Of a DNA stretch of 6,630 nucleotides, positions 1-5,843 are shown one piece after another. The stretch comes from PXRE01 sp964435625 (GTDB lineage: Archaea > Halobacteriota > Halobacteria > Halobacteriales > PXRE01): contig CAYTAG010000194.1 of NCBI GenBank assembly GCA_964435625.1, positions 1 to 6,630 on the forward strand. Reading direction: 5' to 3'. The notes under the pieces are model-generated. The model saw only the letters and a program-made list of their open reading frames with translations, ran no database searches and was not told the DNA's origin. A program made the position numbers and the translations under genes. Position 1 is the stretch's first letter; every line of letters begins with the position of its first letter.

Positions 1-87
1 GTGCTTACGTCGCCCGCCGTCGTCGAGCGCGCGGCCCCTTTCAGTCCCGCCCAGCCGCTCGTCGCCACACGCCTCCCCAGCCGATTG

Positions 88-129
88 CGTTACTCAGTCG
101 CGTCCTTCGGACGCTCCTTCCGTTACTCA
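88..129. repeat. 9-bp direct repeat cgttactca flanking a small hairpin
   Basis: The sequence cgttactca occurs at 88-96 and again at 121-129. Between the copies lies the inverted repeat gcgtcc/ggacgc (100-105 and 109-114, loop ttc). The layout resembles haloarchaeal intergenic repeat units, but a 9-bp repeat is too short to call a target-site duplication. Confidence 0.4.
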
Positions 130-145
130 TCCCTCGCGCGGTGTC

Positions 146-179
146 GGCTCGCGGCCTCGTTGCACTCGGCACGCGAGCC
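146..179. repeat. Inverted repeat, 8-bp stem
   Basis: ggctcgcg at 146-153 pairs perfectly with cgcgagcc at 172-179 across an 18-nt loop. It is the second in the row of inverted repeats in this gene-free stretch. Confidence 0.4.
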
Positions 180-180
180 A

Positions 181-215
181 GCGCGCGCCAGTGGCAAGGG
201 GCTCTCGGCGCGCGC
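181..215. repeat. Inverted repeat, 9-bp stem
   Basis: gcgcgcgcc at 181-189 pairs perfectly with ggcgcgcgc at 207-215 across a 17-nt loop. It starts two bases after the previous inverted repeat ends. The alternating GC sequence makes chance pairing easier, so the individual stem is weak evidence. Confidence 0.35.
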
Positions 216-246
216 GAGGTCTCCGCGAGTGAAACGAGCGGAGGCT

Positions 247-266
247 CGTCAGAGCTTGCTCTGACG
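247..266. repeat. Compact perfect hairpin cgtcagag-cttg-ctctgacg
   Basis: The 20-bp stretch 247-266 forms an 8-bp stem with a 4-nt loop, or 9 bp with a 2-nt loop. A shorter inverted repeat, ctccgc/gcggag, lies just before it at 221-243. No T-run follows, so it is not a convincing terminator. Hairpins of this type are frequent between haloarchaeal genes. Confidence 0.5.
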
Positions 267-278
267 GTGGCCGGGGGA

Positions 279-310
279 GGGCCGGCGGCCTGGCGGTCGG
301 GCGCCGGCCC
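279..310. repeat. Inverted repeat, 9-bp stem
   Basis: gggccggcg at 279-287 pairs perfectly with cgccggccc at 302-310 across a 14-nt loop. No T-run follows. It continues the row of stems in the gene-free stretch. Confidence 0.4.
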
Positions 311-394
311 GAGCCCGCGGCTGGGGAGGGCGAGGCCATCCCTCGTCGCCCGGTGGCCGTCGAGTCACCGTGGAAACAGCCGCAAGCCCAGTCA

Positions 395-423
395 GAGCCA
401 TCGAGCCCTGCCGGAGCCATCGA
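395..423. repeat. 10-bp direct repeat gagccatcga
   Basis: gagccatcga occurs at 395-404 and 414-423, a 19-bp period. It lies at the edge of the gene-free stretch, before the AT-rich island that precedes thpR. Its function is unknown. Confidence 0.4.
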
Positions 424-483
424 CGCGAACGGAAACTACACCGTCGTCGGCGCTCCACTGCCGGACGTGAGGGTTATATGAAA

Positions 484-503
484 ATATGAACATATGTTCA
501 TAT
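484..503. promoter_or_regulatory. Perfect 20-bp palindrome in an AT-rich island upstream of thpR
   Basis: The sequence atatgaacatatgttcatat is its own reverse complement over all 20 bases, with a gaacatatgttc core at 488-499. It sits in an AT-rich island (about 473-506) inside very GC-rich DNA, 66 bp before the thpR start codon. Its symmetry suits an operator for a dimeric regulator, and the tatat at its right edge (501-505) could be part of a TATA box, giving thpR a leader of some 40 nt. No matching regulator gene is visible nearby. Operator function is inference. Confidence 0.55.
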
Positions 504-569
504 ATCTTCGACTGACCGCGCCAACGTGCGACGGACACCTTCAAGGCCGCCGCCGCCGGACCGTCGCGC

Positions 570-1130
570 ATGGGAAAGCGGCTGTTCGTCAGCGTCGACC
601 TCCCCGACGCGCTCGCGGACGGCGTCGAGGAGGTTCAAGACGAGTTCCGGGACGCCAGTGGCCTGAACTTCACCGACCCCGACCAGGCCCACGTCACGCT
701 GAAGTTCCTCGGGGACACCGACGCGGACCGGATCGATCCGCTCGTCGACGAACTGGCGGCGGCCGTCGACGAGGCCGGGGTCGACCCCTTCGAGGCGACC
801 TACGGCGGCCTGGGCGTGTTCCCCAGCCTGGAGTACATCAGCGTCGTCTGGCTCAGCGTCGAGGCCGGCGGCGAGGAGATGACCCGGCTGCACGAGGCCA
901 TCGAGGCGCGGACGACCGCGATGGGGTTCGAGGCGGAGGACCACGAGTTCACGCCGCACGTCACCCTCGCGCGGATGGAACACGCCGGCGGCAAGGAACT
1001 CGTCCAGGAACTGGTCCGCGAGCGCGAGCCGACCGTCGGGACGACGGAAGTCACGGAGGTCCGGCTCACCGAGAGCGAACTGGGGCCGGGTGGCCCGGAG
1101 TATTCGACGGTCGAGCGGTTCGAACTCTAA
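570..1130 (+). CDS. thpR: RNA 2',3'-cyclic phosphodiesterase (ThpR, 2H phosphoesterase / LigT family)
   Basis: This 186-aa protein belongs to the two-histidine phosphoesterase family, once called 2'-5' RNA ligase. Members open 2',3'-cyclic phosphates on RNA ends to leave a 2'-phosphate. Both catalytic HxTx motifs are present as HVTL, at residues 41-44 (His41, Thr43) and 130-133 (His130, Thr132), with the usual spacing of about 90 residues. The N-terminus (KRLFVSVDLP) is the typical first strand of the family, which supports the ATG at 570. The length is normal. Any TATA box must lie well upstream, near the 484-503 palindrome, so this message probably has a short leader, unlike the leaderless genes in the window. 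It ends 10 bp from the convergent membrane-protein gene. The cellular RNA substrate in archaea is not settled; tRNA-processing ends are plausible. Confidence 0.93.
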   Translation: MGKRLFVSVDLPDALADGVEEVQDEFRDASGLNFTDPDQAHVTLKFLGDTDADRIDPLVDELAAAVDEAGVDPFEATYGGLGVFPSLEYISVVWLSVEAGGEEMTRLHEAIEARTTAMGFEAEDHEFTPHVTLARMEHAGGKELVQELVREREPTVGTTEVTEVRLTESELGPGGPEYSTVERFEL

Positions 1131-1140
1131 CGACCCGCCG

Positions 1141-1398
1141 TCAGCTCTTGCGCCCGCTGGCGGCGGCTTTCAGTTCCTTCTTCTGCCGGTCGCGCCGCTC
1201 GTCGGCGTCCTCCCCGTCGGCTTGCCCTTCGTCCGGATCGCGGCGTTCGTCCCGACGCCCCGCCCGGACCAGAAACAGCACGGCGAAGAACCCGGCCGCC
1301 GCGGCGTACGCGGTCGATCCGGCGACCAGGAGTCCGAGGGCGAGCAACAGGCTGATCACCAGCCCGTATCCCGTCGGCGTGAGCGGTCCAGGGACCAT
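1141..1398 (-). CDS. Small two-helix membrane protein with charged C-terminal tail
   Basis: I do not recognise this 85-aa protein. It has two closely spaced hydrophobic segments, about residues 11-28 and 30-45, rich in Leu, Ala, Val and Gly. A highly charged tail (about 47-85) follows, first Arg/Asp/Glu-rich and then Lys-rich at the end (RQKKELKAAASGRKS). The tail probably stays in the cytoplasm and could touch nucleic acid or ribosomes, but that is a guess. Support for a real gene comes from the clean two-helix pattern and from a TATA-like box (ATTTAA) about 31-36 bp before the ATG, the layout of a nearly leaderless haloarchaeal gene. It converges on thpR and diverges from the ribosomal operon across the assembly gap. 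Confidence 0.68.
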   Translation of the reverse strand: MVPGPLTPTGYGLVISLLLALGLLVAGSTAYAAAAGFFAVLFLVRAGRRDERRDPDEGQADGEDADERRDRQKKELKAAASGRKS

Positions 1399-1426
1399 CG
1401 GTGGCCTCGGAATACGGTCCGGCGGT

Positions 1427-1434
1427 GGTTAAAT
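1427..1434 (-). promoter_or_regulatory. TATA-like box for the small membrane protein
   Basis: On the minus strand the sequence ATTTAACC lies 29-36 bp before the ATG at 1398. That matches the TATA position expected for a transcript starting a few bases before the start codon. It is one of the few AT-rich spots in this neighbourhood. Confidence 0.5.
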
Positions 1435-1463
1435 CTGGCGCGTGGTCCGGCTGACGCCCGGCC

Positions 1464-1563
1464 NNNNNNNNNNNNNNNNNNNNNNNNNNNNNNNNNNNNN
1501 NNNNNNNNNNNNNNNNNNNNNNNNNNNNNNNNNNNNNNNNNNNNNNNNNNNNNNNNNNNNNNN
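1464..1563. other. Assembly gap, exactly 100 N
   Basis: A run of exactly 100 unknown bases joins two contigs. A round 100 is the conventional filler for a gap of unknown size, so the true distance between the membrane-protein gene and rpl39e, and even their adjacency, rests on scaffolding. The gap ends at the TATA box of rpl39e, so the upstream promoter element is hidden. Confidence 0.97.
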
Positions 1564-1571
1564 GTTTTATG
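1564..1571 (+). promoter_or_regulatory. TATA box of the rpl39e operon
   Basis: The first bases after the gap read gttttatg. TTTTAT at 1565-1570 lies 27-32 bp before the rpl39e ATG, the distance expected for an essentially leaderless archaeal transcript. The BRE that should lie just upstream falls in the gap. Confidence 0.6.
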
Positions 1572-1596
1572 CCGGGCAGCGGAAGGTAGCACCACT

Positions 1597-1749
1597 ATGG
1601 GCAAGAAGTCGAAGGCCAAAAAGAAGCGGCTGTCGAAGCTGGAGCGCCAGAACAGCCGGGTGCCGGCGTGGGTCATCCTGAAGACCGACCGGGACACCCA
1701 GCGCAACCCCAAGCGTCGCCACTGGCGGCGTAGCGACACCGACGAATGA
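1597..1749 (+). CDS. rpl39e: 50S ribosomal protein eL39 (L39e)
   Basis: This tiny (50 aa), very basic protein matches eL39, which lies near the lower part of the large-subunit exit tunnel in archaea and eukaryotes. The family pattern is clear: a Lys-rich start (GKKSKAKKKRLSK), then RVPAWV at 21-26, and the Arg-rich end NPKRRHWRR at 37-45. The length is typical. The start is fixed by the family N-terminus and by the TATA box about 30 bp upstream. Its stop overlaps the rpl31e start in ATGA, so the two are probably translationally coupled. It is first in an operon with rpl31e and eif6. Confidence 0.95.
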   Translation: MGKKSKAKKKRLSKLERQNSRVPAWVILKTDRDTQRNPKRRHWRRSDTDE

Positions 1750-2024
1750 GCGCGAACGACTTCGAGGAGCGGGTCGTCACCGTCCCGCTCCGGGACGCGA
1801 AGGCGGCGGCGAAACACGAGCGCGCGGACGAGGCCATGTCGCTGGTCCGCGAGCACCTGGCGAAGCACTTCTCGGTCGAGGAGACCGACGTGCGGCTGGA
1901 CCCCTCCATCAACGAGGCCGTCTGGGGCCAGGGCCGGCACAACCCCCCGAGCAAGCTCCGGGTTCGCGCGGCCCGCTTCGACGAGGAAGGCGAGGCCGTC
2001 GTCGAGGCCGAACACGCGGAATAG
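1746..2024 (+). CDS. rpl31e: 50S ribosomal protein eL31 (L31e)
   Basis: At 92 aa this matches eL31, a large-subunit protein at the rim of the exit tunnel where nascent-chain factors dock. It opens with FEERVVTVPLRDAK (6-19). The family signature runs across about residues 50-73: RLDPSINEAVW, then GRHNPPSKLRVR. An acidic C-terminal tail (79-92) is usual in haloarchaeal versions. It starts inside the rpl39e stop codon (ATGA) and ends two bases before the eif6 start, so all three are almost certainly one transcript. Confidence 0.96.
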   Translation: MSANDFEERVVTVPLRDAKAAAKHERADEAMSLVREHLAKHFSVEETDVRLDPSINEAVWGQGRHNPPSKLRVRAARFDEEGEAVVEAEHAE

Positions 2025-2026
2025 CT

Positions 2027-2692
2027 TTGCTCCGCGCGTCGTTCTCCGGCTCGGCGTACGTCGGCGTCTTCGCGAGGGCGACCGAGGACCACCTGCTGGT
2101 CCGGGCCGACGCCGACGACGCGCTCGTCGCGGACCTGGCCGACGAACTCGACGTCGACCCGCTGGCGATCACCGTCGCCGGGTCGGCCACCGTCGGGTCG
2201 CTGCTGGCCGGCAACGGCAACGGCCTGGTCGCCACCGGGCGGCTGACCGACGCCGAGCGCGAGGCCATCGCGGACGCGACCGGTCTCGCGGTCGGTCGAC
2301 TCCCGGGGCGGATCAACGCCGCCGGCAACGTCGTCCTCGCCAACGACGCGGGAGCCTACGTCCACCCCGACCTCTCGCGGGAGGCGGTGCAGGTCGTCCG
2401 CGAGACCCTCGACGTGCCGGTCGAGCGTGGCGAACTGGCAGGCGTCCGGACCGTCGGGACGGCCGCGGTCGCCAACAGCCGCGGCGTCCTCTGTCACCCG
2501 AAGGCGACCGACGGGGAACTGGACCGCCTGGAGGAGCACCTCGACGTCCACGCCGACATCGGCACCGTCAACTACGGCGGGCCGCTGGTCGGGTCGGGAC
2601 TGGTCGCCAACGACCACGGCTACGTCGTCGGCCAGGACACGACCGGCCCCGAACTCGGCCGCATCGAGGACGCGCTGGGGTACATCGACTGA
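2027..2692 (+). CDS. eif6: Translation initiation factor aIF6
   Basis: This 221-aa protein is archaeal IF6. It binds the 50S subunit and keeps it from joining the 30S too early, acting in late subunit maturation and anti-association. The pentein fold of five pseudo-symmetric repeats shows as recurring phrases: GNGNGLV at 62-68, NVVLANDAGAYVHPDL at 101-116, AAVANSRGVLCHPKAT at 146-161 and GLVANDHGYVVG at 191-202. The length is full. The start is a TTG two bases after the rpl31e stop; the family N-terminus (MLRASFSGSAYVGVFAR) requires it and there is no ATG near. The rare start codon may keep aIF6 below the level of the ribosomal proteins on the same message. It ends 12 bp from the convergent TumE-like gene. 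Confidence 0.95.
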   Translation: MLRASFSGSAYVGVFARATEDHLLVRADADDALVADLADELDVDPLAITVAGSATVGSLLAGNGNGLVATGRLTDAEREAIADATGLAVGRLPGRINAAGNVVLANDAGAYVHPDLSREAVQVVRETLDVPVERGELAGVRTVGTAAVANSRGVLCHPKATDGELDRLEEHLDVHADIGTVNYGGPLVGSGLVANDHGYVVGQDTTGPELGRIEDALGYID

Positions 2693-2704
2693 GCGGCCGG
2701 CCAC

Positions 2705-3133
2705 TCACTCCTCGTAGAGCGCCGCCACTCGTTCTTCGATCCTCTCGAGCACTTCGAACGGAACGCCGAGGTGGTGGGTCGCGTCGAGGTCCGAGGCTTC
2801 GACGCCGGACGCGTCCGGTGGCGGATGGAAGTGCGCTGGCTGTGCCTCCGGCTTCGGATGCCGATCCCAGCGACACTGCCAGGTACTGTCACCCCGCTGT
2901 TCGAGGTAGTGCAACGAATAGTCGCCGCCCTCGAACCAGCGAACGTCGAGTTTCGCACGTCGCACCGACTCGGGATACTGGGTCGCGTCGAGCCGGAGTT
3001 CGAGTATCCGCGGCGACATGGCGTCCGGCCGGAACTCCCAGGCGCTCACCAGGTGGTGGCCGGCGGCCCGTCGTGCCAGGACTTCGAGCGTGGCGACGTC
3101 GAGCGGGCCGCCGGAGAAGTCGGGGTCGGTCAC
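2705..3133 (-). CDS. TumE/DUF6516-like protein, candidate toxin of a toxin-antitoxin pair
   Basis: This 142-aa protein follows the HTH gene, with its GTG start overlapping that gene's stop (GTGA). It looks like the TumE/DUF6516 group of putative toxins. In the middle are RWFEGGDYSLHYLE (65-78), a strand pair followed by WQCRWDRHPK (85-94), and then the His/Pro motif HFHPPPDA (101-108). This resembles the family pattern of a Tyr/His strand, an Arg-x-Asp turn and a closing His-x-His motif. A helix follows at the end (126-142). A longer frame exists upstream, but that part is Arg/Pro-rich shadow of the HTH gene, so the GTG at 3133 is preferred. The family name is from pattern memory and the toxic activity is inferred; no mechanism can be read from the sequence. 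Confidence 0.7.
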   Translation of the reverse strand: MTDPDFSGGPLDVATLEVLARRAAGHHLVSAWEFRPDAMSPRILELRLDATQYPESVRRAKLDVRWFEGGDYSLHYLEQRGDSTWQCRWDRHPKPEAQPAHFHPPPDASGVEASDLDATHHLGVPFEVLERIEERVAALYEE

Positions 3134-3636
3134 GCGACGGACCGGTCGTCGGCGTTCGTCTCCGCTCGCTGGACCGCACGCCGGAGGACCTGAAGGTCCC
3201 GCCGGATCGTCCGCCACTCGCCGAGGTCTTCCCACCGCTGGTGGATCGCGTCGTGGTCGTCGACCGGGAGATCGTCGGACGTGACCGCGTCCGGGTCCGG
3301 AACGCCGTACTTCTCCTGGTAGGCCTCGTCCTCGTCGATCAGTTCGGCGACGCGCTGGCGGAGTTCCTCGGGACTGTGCTCGCGGGCCAGGCGTTCGATC
3401 CGTCGCCACGTGAGGTACGACTCGTTGCGCCGAAAGCGGGCCGGACGTCCGTCACGATGCTCCGCGATTCCCATCTCCGAGAGTTGCTGGAGCGCCTGCC
3501 TGGCGGCGGTCTCCGAGCACGCTGCGCGGTCGGCGAACTTGCCAGCGGGAAGGTACTCCCTGGTCCCGACGAGCACGTCGTACACCCGCTGAAACGTCGT
3601 GCGGTCGTCCGCCCACCGTTCGCTCGCGTCAGTCAT
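3130..3636 (-). CDS. Winged helix-turn-helix protein (haloarchaeal DUF7342 type), candidate antitoxin/autoregulator
   Basis: This 168-aa protein has a winged HTH near its start: helices at about 30-58 (including FADRAACSETAARQALQQL and a following SEMGIAEH) and a basic wing with RDGRPARFRRNESYLTW at 61-77. A charged helical part follows (79-108), then a linker with YGVPDPDA (110-117) and a second helical end (128-160). It closely resembles the haloarchaeal DUF7342 proteins. An in-frame ATG lies 27 bp upstream (3663), but the TATA-like box AGATATAT sits at 3662-3669, which places transcription start close to 3636. I therefore chose the inner ATG, with leaderless translation. The stop overlaps the next gene's GTG. 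Its likely role is to bind the promoter and neutralise or regulate the TumE-like partner. Confidence 0.82.
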   Translation of the reverse strand: MTDASERWADDRTTFQRVYDVLVGTREYLPAGKFADRAACSETAARQALQQLSEMGIAEHRDGRPARFRRNESYLTWRRIERLAREHSPEELRQRVAELIDEDEAYQEKYGVPDPDAVTSDDLPVDDHDAIHQRWEDLGEWRTIRRDLQVLRRAVQRAETNADDRSVA

Positions 3637-3661
3637 ACCCGTTACTTCGGGAACTGACGCC

Positions 3662-3669
3662 ATATATCT
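3662..3669 (-). promoter_or_regulatory. TATA box of the HTH/TumE-like operon
   Basis: On the minus strand the sequence gcaaAGATATATg puts a good TATA box 26-33 bp before the ATG at 3636, with a purine-rich BRE-like gcaaa next to it. This is the clearest archaeal promoter in the window and supports the shorter HTH protein. Confidence 0.65.
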
Positions 3670-3689
3670 TTGCTACAGGGGATATATCT
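3662..3689. repeat. Paired atatatct direct repeats 20 bp apart
   Basis: atatatct occurs at 3662-3669 and 3682-3689, in the same orientation and with a start-to-start distance of 20 bp, about two helix turns. The inner copy is the TATA box of the HTH operon. The outer copy could be a second TATA box, an operator half-site, or a TATA box (gatatatc, 3681-3688) firing toward rpl18a on the plus strand. Confidence 0.45.
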
Positions 3690-3771
3690 GTTCTCCTTCG
3701 ACCGACTTGGTCGCGTCACCGACGGCACCGATGCAGGGTCCGTGATCCGAGGCAGGGGCTTGCCGGGAGTA

Positions 3772-3784
3772 GGAAGATACTTCC
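3772..3784 (+). promoter_or_regulatory. Possible weak promoter of rpl18a-pfdA-ftsY
   Basis: ggaagatacttcc is a 5-bp inverted repeat around ata. Its agatac (3775-3780) lies 28-33 bp before the rpl18a ATG, the usual TATA distance for a leaderless gene. The match to a TATA box is poor. The better gatatatc at 3681-3688 would give a leader of nearly 100 nt instead. Confidence 0.3.
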
Positions 3785-3807
3785 GGCTCCCGGGCCGACC
3801 GTTTACC

Positions 3808-3981
3808 ATGAGCGAGTTCACGGTCCACGGTAGGTTCCAGGCACGCGACGGCCACCAGGAGTTCGAGAAGTCAGTCGAGGCGCCGACCGAGTCGGTCGCC
3901 CGGGACAGGGTGTACGCGTCGTTCGGAAGCGAACACGGCCTGAAGCGCACGGAAGTCACCATCGAGGAGGTCCAGGCATGA
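3808..3981 (+). CDS. rpl18a: 50S ribosomal protein eL20 (L18Ae / LX)
   Basis: This 57-aa protein is the short archaeal form of eL20, also called L18Ae, L20e or LX (rplX), a component of the large subunit. It covers a single small domain: the first strand SEFTVHGRFQ (2-11), a helix with TESVARDRVYASFGSEHGLKR (28-48) and a last strand TEVTIEEVQ (49-56). That is the expected size and order. A longer frame reaches upstream but has no family match, so the ATG at 3808 is preferred. The stop overlaps the pfdA start as ATGA. In many archaea it directly follows eif6; here the inverted HTH/TumE-like pair lies between them. Confidence 0.92.
   Translation: MSEFTVHGRFQARDGHQEFEKSVEAPTESVARDRVYASFGSEHGLKRTEVTIEEVQA
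3964..3971 (+). promoter_or_regulatory. Strong Shine-Dalgarno site for pfdA
   Basis: gaggaggt lies 6 bases before the pfdA ATG, inside the last codons of rpl18a. It complements the CACCTCC-type end of archaeal 16S rRNA. It is the only strong Shine-Dalgarno site I see in the window and fits an internal operon gene that needs re-initiation at the ATGA overlap. Confidence 0.65.
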
Positions 3982-4426
3982 GCGGACGCCAGGAGATGCA
4001 GGAACTCTCCGAGCAACTGGAGGCCCTCGAGAGCGAACGCGATAGCCTGGAGGGCGAGGTCGAATCGCTGCGCGACGAGCAGACGGCCATCGACGAGGCG
4101 GCCGACGCCGTCGAGGCCCTGGAGACCGACAGCACGGTCCAGGTGCCGCTGGGCGGCGGCGCGTACGTGCGCGCCGAGATCGTCGACATCGACGAGGTCA
4201 TCGTCGAACTCGGCGGCGGCTACGCCGCCGAGCGGGACCAGGACGGCGCCGTCGAGACGCTCCAGAGCCGCAAGGAGACCGTCGGCGAGCGCATCGAGGA
4301 CGTCCAGTCCCAGATCGCCGAGGTCGAGACCGAGATCGAGGAACTCAGCCAGAAGGCCCGCCAGCTCCAGCAACAGCAGATGCAACAGCAGATGCAGCAG
4401 CTCCAGCAACAGCAAGACGACGAGTA

Positions 4427-4427
<1 letters not shown>
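3978..4427 (+). CDS. pfdA: Prefoldin subunit alpha
   Basis: This 149-aa protein is the alpha subunit of prefoldin, the hexameric jellyfish-shaped cytosolic chaperone (two alpha, four beta) that holds unfolded chains and passes them to the thermosome. The order is classical: an N-terminal coiled coil (about 5-50), a beta-hairpin region with STVQVPLGGGAYVRAEI (52-68) and VIVELGGGYAAER (74-86), and a C-terminal coiled coil (about 88-130). The protein ends in an unusual Gln/Met-rich tail, residues 129-146, then DDE. It begins within the rpl18a stop and its stop shares one base with the ftsY start (TAATG), which points to coupled translation. The beta subunit is not in the window. Confidence 0.94.
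4362..4415 (+). repeat. Gln-codon repeat encoding the pfdA tail
   Basis: cag/caa codons broken by atg and ctc encode residues 129-146 of prefoldin alpha, 13 Gln among 18 residues. The in-frame purity suggests growth by replication slippage within the chaperone's tentacle tip. Confidence 0.6.
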
Positions 4428-5737
<1,310 letters not shown>

Positions 5738-5780
5738 GCGGTCACTACGCCCACCTGGTCCCGGAAAACCGTCGGGTCCG

Positions 5781-5785
5781 TTTTT
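5781..5785 (+). terminator. Possible oligo-T terminator after ftsY
   Basis: gtccgtttttgg carries five T about 45 bp after the ftsY stop, in GC-rich DNA. Archaeal polymerases often stop at oligo-T without a hairpin, so this may end the operon. A five-base run is marginal. Confidence 0.4.
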
Positions 5786-5843
5786 GGCAATCGAATCGTA
5801 AGCGGATACGACTGCGCGTGCCGCCCGCGCGATCCTGAACACC

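Larger units (their letters stand above)
1..480. other. GC-rich region without a supported gene, rich in inverted repeats
   Basis: I see no convincing gene here. The open frames on both strands read as low-complexity Arg/Pro/Ser/Ala protein with no recognisable domain, and they lack the acidic composition of the real genes nearby. The stretch is tiled with short perfect inverted repeats (100-114, 146-179, 181-215, 221-243, 247-266, 279-310, with weaker ones at 331-345 and 351-370) and two short direct repeats. Phrases such as gagtgaaacgagcggag resemble the degenerate inverted-repeat sequence common between haloarchaeal genes. It could be spacer, a remnant of a repeat element, or a structured RNA. 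The sequence alone does not decide. Confidence 0.6.

Noticed and set aside
88..423. CRISPR array
   Set aside because: The repeats are only 9-10 bp, occur twice each, and are not regularly spaced. No cas genes are present.
127..458. Minus-strand open frames in the first 480 bases
   Set aside because: Low-complexity Arg/Pro/Ser/Ala product, no motif, and coincidence with the inverted repeats.
494..1432. Long plus-strand open frame overlapping thpR in another frame
   Set aside because: The product is Arg/Gly-rich low complexity with no domain. It is the shadow of thpR and of the minus-strand membrane gene.
1673..2704. Open frame antisense to rpl31e and eif6 (343 codons)
   Set aside because: It mirrors two well-identified genes and has no recognisable domain.
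2690..2707. Inverted repeat between the convergent eif6 and TumE-like stops as a terminator
   Set aside because: The symmetry comes mainly from two TGA stops facing each other and a ggccggcc palindrome. There is no T-run.
3134..3409. N-terminal extension of the TumE-like protein
   Set aside because: The added residues are Arg/Pro-rich and overlap the HTH gene in another frame. The GTG at 3133, in the GTGA overlap, is the natural start.
3637..3663. Upstream ATG of the HTH gene at 3663
   Set aside because: It lies within the TATA box, so it would not be on a transcript starting about 27 bp downstream. It remains possible if the outer box is used.
3670..3807. N-terminal extension of rpl18a
   Set aside because: The eL20/LX family starts at the ATG at 3808 and the extension has no family match.
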